Of a stretch of DNA of 64,000 nt, positions 62,691 to 64,000 are shown piece after piece. The translations under genes were made by a program, and so were the position numbers. The notes under the pieces are model-generated. The model was not told the origin of the DNA, made no database searches, and saw only the letters and a list, made by a program, of their open reading frames with translations. Position 1 is the first letter of the stretch. Each line of letters opens with the position of its first letter. Source of the DNA: Salegentibacter sp. 24. Its GTDB lineage: Bacteria > Bacteroidota > Bacteroidia > Flavobacteriales > Flavobacteriaceae. The stretch is taken from NCBI RefSeq assembly GCF_004362395.1, contig NZ_SNWE01000010.1, positions 84,847 to 148,846 on the forward strand, given 5' to 3'.

Positions 62691-64000
62691 ATGAAAAAAA
62701 TTTTTACCCCGCTATTTCTGATTCTTTTTATCGCCTTTGCTACCGGCCAGGGAATTGAAATCCCCATAGATACTACGGTAACAACAAGTCATTCGGTCAC
62801 CATCAATTCAGAAAATATAGCTTACACCGCAACCACGGGAATGCAACCGATTTGGAATGATGATGGTACACCTACTGCTAGTTTGTTCTACACCTATTAT
62901 AAAAGAAGTGACATTGAGAATACCGAAAATCGTCCCCTGGTAATTTCGTTTAATGGCGGCCCTGGTTCAGCCTCGGTTTGGATGCATATCGCCTATACCG
63001 GCCCACGAATTTTAAAAATTGATGATGAAGGTTTCCCCATTCAACCCTATGGAGTTAAAAAAAACCCACATTCCATCTTGGATATTGCCGATATCGTATA
63101 TGTAAATCCTGTTAACACAGGCTTTTCCCGTCCTATTCCCGGGAAGGACGGAAAAGTAGAAAAGGAAAAGTTCTTTGGTGTAGCCGCTGATATAAGGTAT
63201 TTGGCGGAATGGTTAAATACATTTATGAGCAGAAATAAGCGCTGGTTATCTCCAAAATACCTTATTGGTGAAAGCTATGGTACTACACGGGTCTCCGGTC
63301 TGGCATTAGAACTGCAGAACAGCCAGTGGATGTATTTAAACGGGGTTATTCTGGTATCTCCTACCGAATTAGGCATTGAAAGAGACGGCCCGGTTGGTAT
63401 TGCCAACAGGTTACCTTATTTTGCAGCAGCCGCCTGGTACCATAATGCTTTGCCTGCAGAGCTTCAAAACAGGGAACTAGAGGATCTACTGGAAGAAGTA
63501 GAAAACTATACAGTTAATGAATTGATGCCAGTGCTCATAAAGGGTGGGTTTACCAAAAGCACCAAAAGAGAAGCAGCAGCCGAAAAAATGGCCTATTATT
63601 CTGGGCTTTCTAAAGAGGTAATCCTTCAAAATAATCTTGATGTAACCTACCCTTATTTTTGGAAAGAATTAAAAAGAAAAGACGGGCTTACCATAGGCAG
63701 ACTTGATTCTAGATATCTTGGAATTGACGAGAAGGAAGCTGGTGATTCCCCCGATTATAATGCCGAACTCACTTCCTGGTTACATTCTTTTACCCCAGCT
63801 ATAAACCACTATTTAAGACAGGACCTTAATTTCGAGACAGACCTGAAATATTATATGTTTGGCCCGGTACACCCCTGGGATCGAAGTGGGAACGATACCG
63901 GTGAAAACCTACGCCAGGCCATGGCGCAAAACCCCAATTTAGATGTAATGATTCAATCCGGATATTTTGATGGCGCAACTACTTATTTCAATGCGAAATA
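62691..64000 (+). CDS. S10-family serine carboxypeptidase-like protein (partial, cut by window end)
   Basis: An open frame from ATG 62691 to the window edge (436 complete codons, no stop). A signal peptide (KKIFTPLFLILFIAFATGQG) precedes an alpha/beta-hydrolase of the S10 type: the oxyanion block VISFNGGPGSASVWMH, DIVYVNPVNTGFSRP, the nucleophile Ser in LIGESYGTTR and the Asp region MIQSGYFDGAT. The C-terminal His lies beyond the window. It is probably periplasmic. Bacterial S10 proteins are uncommon outside a few phyla but are regular in Bacteroidota. An ATG 6 nt earlier (62685) is an alternative start. Confidence 0.9.
   Translation, partial: MKKIFTPLFLILFIAFATGQGIEIPIDTTVTTSHSVTINSENIAYTATTGMQPIWNDDGTPTASLFYTYYKRSDIENTENRPLVISFNGGPGSASVWMHIAYTGPRILKIDDEGFPIQPYGVKKNPHSILDIADIVYVNPVNTGFSRPIPGKDGKVEKEKFFGVAADIRYLAEWLNTFMSRNKRWLSPKYLIGESYGTTRVSGLALELQNSQWMYLNGVILVSPTELGIERDGPVGIANRLPYFAAAAWYHNALPAELQNRELEDLLEEVENYTVNELMPVLIKGGFTKSTKREAAAEKMAYYSGLSKEVILQNNLDVTYPYFWKELKRKDGLTIGRLDSRYLGIDEKEAGDSPDYNAELTSWLHSFTPAINHYLRQDLNFETDLKYYMFGPVHPWDRSGNDTGENLRQAMAQNPNLDVMIQSGYFDGATTYFNAK

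Overview
The window is a 64-kb stretch of a Bacteroidota chromosome, most likely from a marine member of the Flavobacteriaceae (Gramella/Zunongwangia/Salegentibacter type). The evidence is the low GC, the near absence of Shine-Dalgarno sequences, the TAnnTTTG type of -7 promoter box (best seen in front of tRNA-Pro), and family-typical gene orders (udk-ftsB-like-mutA-mutB; parA-parB-DUF5683-dapB-lepB-wbqC; ribH-TPR divergent from recF). No phage, insertion sequence, CRISPR array or rRNA was seen.

Layout. 0-6 kb: housekeeping genes (gcvT, a sugar-reductase-like SDR, pterin dehydratase, yebC, proline dehydrogenase, aroB). 6-9 kb: a decaying redox-stress patch with an N-terminally broken NADP/F420-reductase-like pseudogene, a pirin pseudogene with an in-frame stop, an intact DoxX-type membrane protein and a TMEM175-type channel. 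9.1 kb: tRNA-Pro with its own promoter and terminator. 9.3-16.2 kb: PQQ sugar dehydrogenase lipoprotein, uridine kinase, divisome protein, both methylmalonyl-CoA mutase subunits and a dienoyl-CoA reductase. 16.6-22 kb: the parAB/dapB/lepB operon. 22-28 kb (minus strand): endonuclease/phosphatase, two active-looking rhomboids, mutL, ribH, TPR protein. 28-32 kb: recF, a lipoprotein, a DciA-like DUF721 protein, pseudouridine synthase, and a HipA-like kinase with DUF3037. 32-40 kb (minus strand): a red-light sensing operon encoding a CheB-CheR-PAS-histidine kinase fusion, a bacteriophytochrome, a stand-alone receiver and heme oxygenase, then WrbA.

40-51 kb is the most interesting part: an Mla-type lipid ABC operon, a zinc-ribbon/TerB-like pair, a Crp/Fnr-family regulator with a degenerate receiver domain, an Hsp20, three tandem double-domain universal stress proteins, an ATP-cone/Mrr-nuclease fusion and a beta-CASP RNase. 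Five intergenic sites of the form TGAT-N4-ATCA (four perfect, one with one mismatch) each lie exactly 23 nt upstream of a weak -7 box (TAnnTTTA or TAnnTTAG). They serve the mla operon, the TerB-like/zinc-ribbon operon, hsp20, the universal-stress operon and an otherwise empty interval that ends in a strong terminator, which I propose is a small RNA. The constant geometry corresponds to an activator at about -41.5. I infer that the local Crp/Fnr protein drives a compact envelope, chaperone, dormancy and RNA-decay regulon.

51-64 kb: proC-proB-proA for proline synthesis (the catabolic proline dehydrogenase is at 3 kb), an M61 peptidase lipoprotein, a Kef-type antiporter convergent with a SulP transporter whose carbonic-anhydrase-like tail has lost two zinc ligands, a UbiB-family kinase, and an S10 carboxypeptidase-like gene cut by the window edge.
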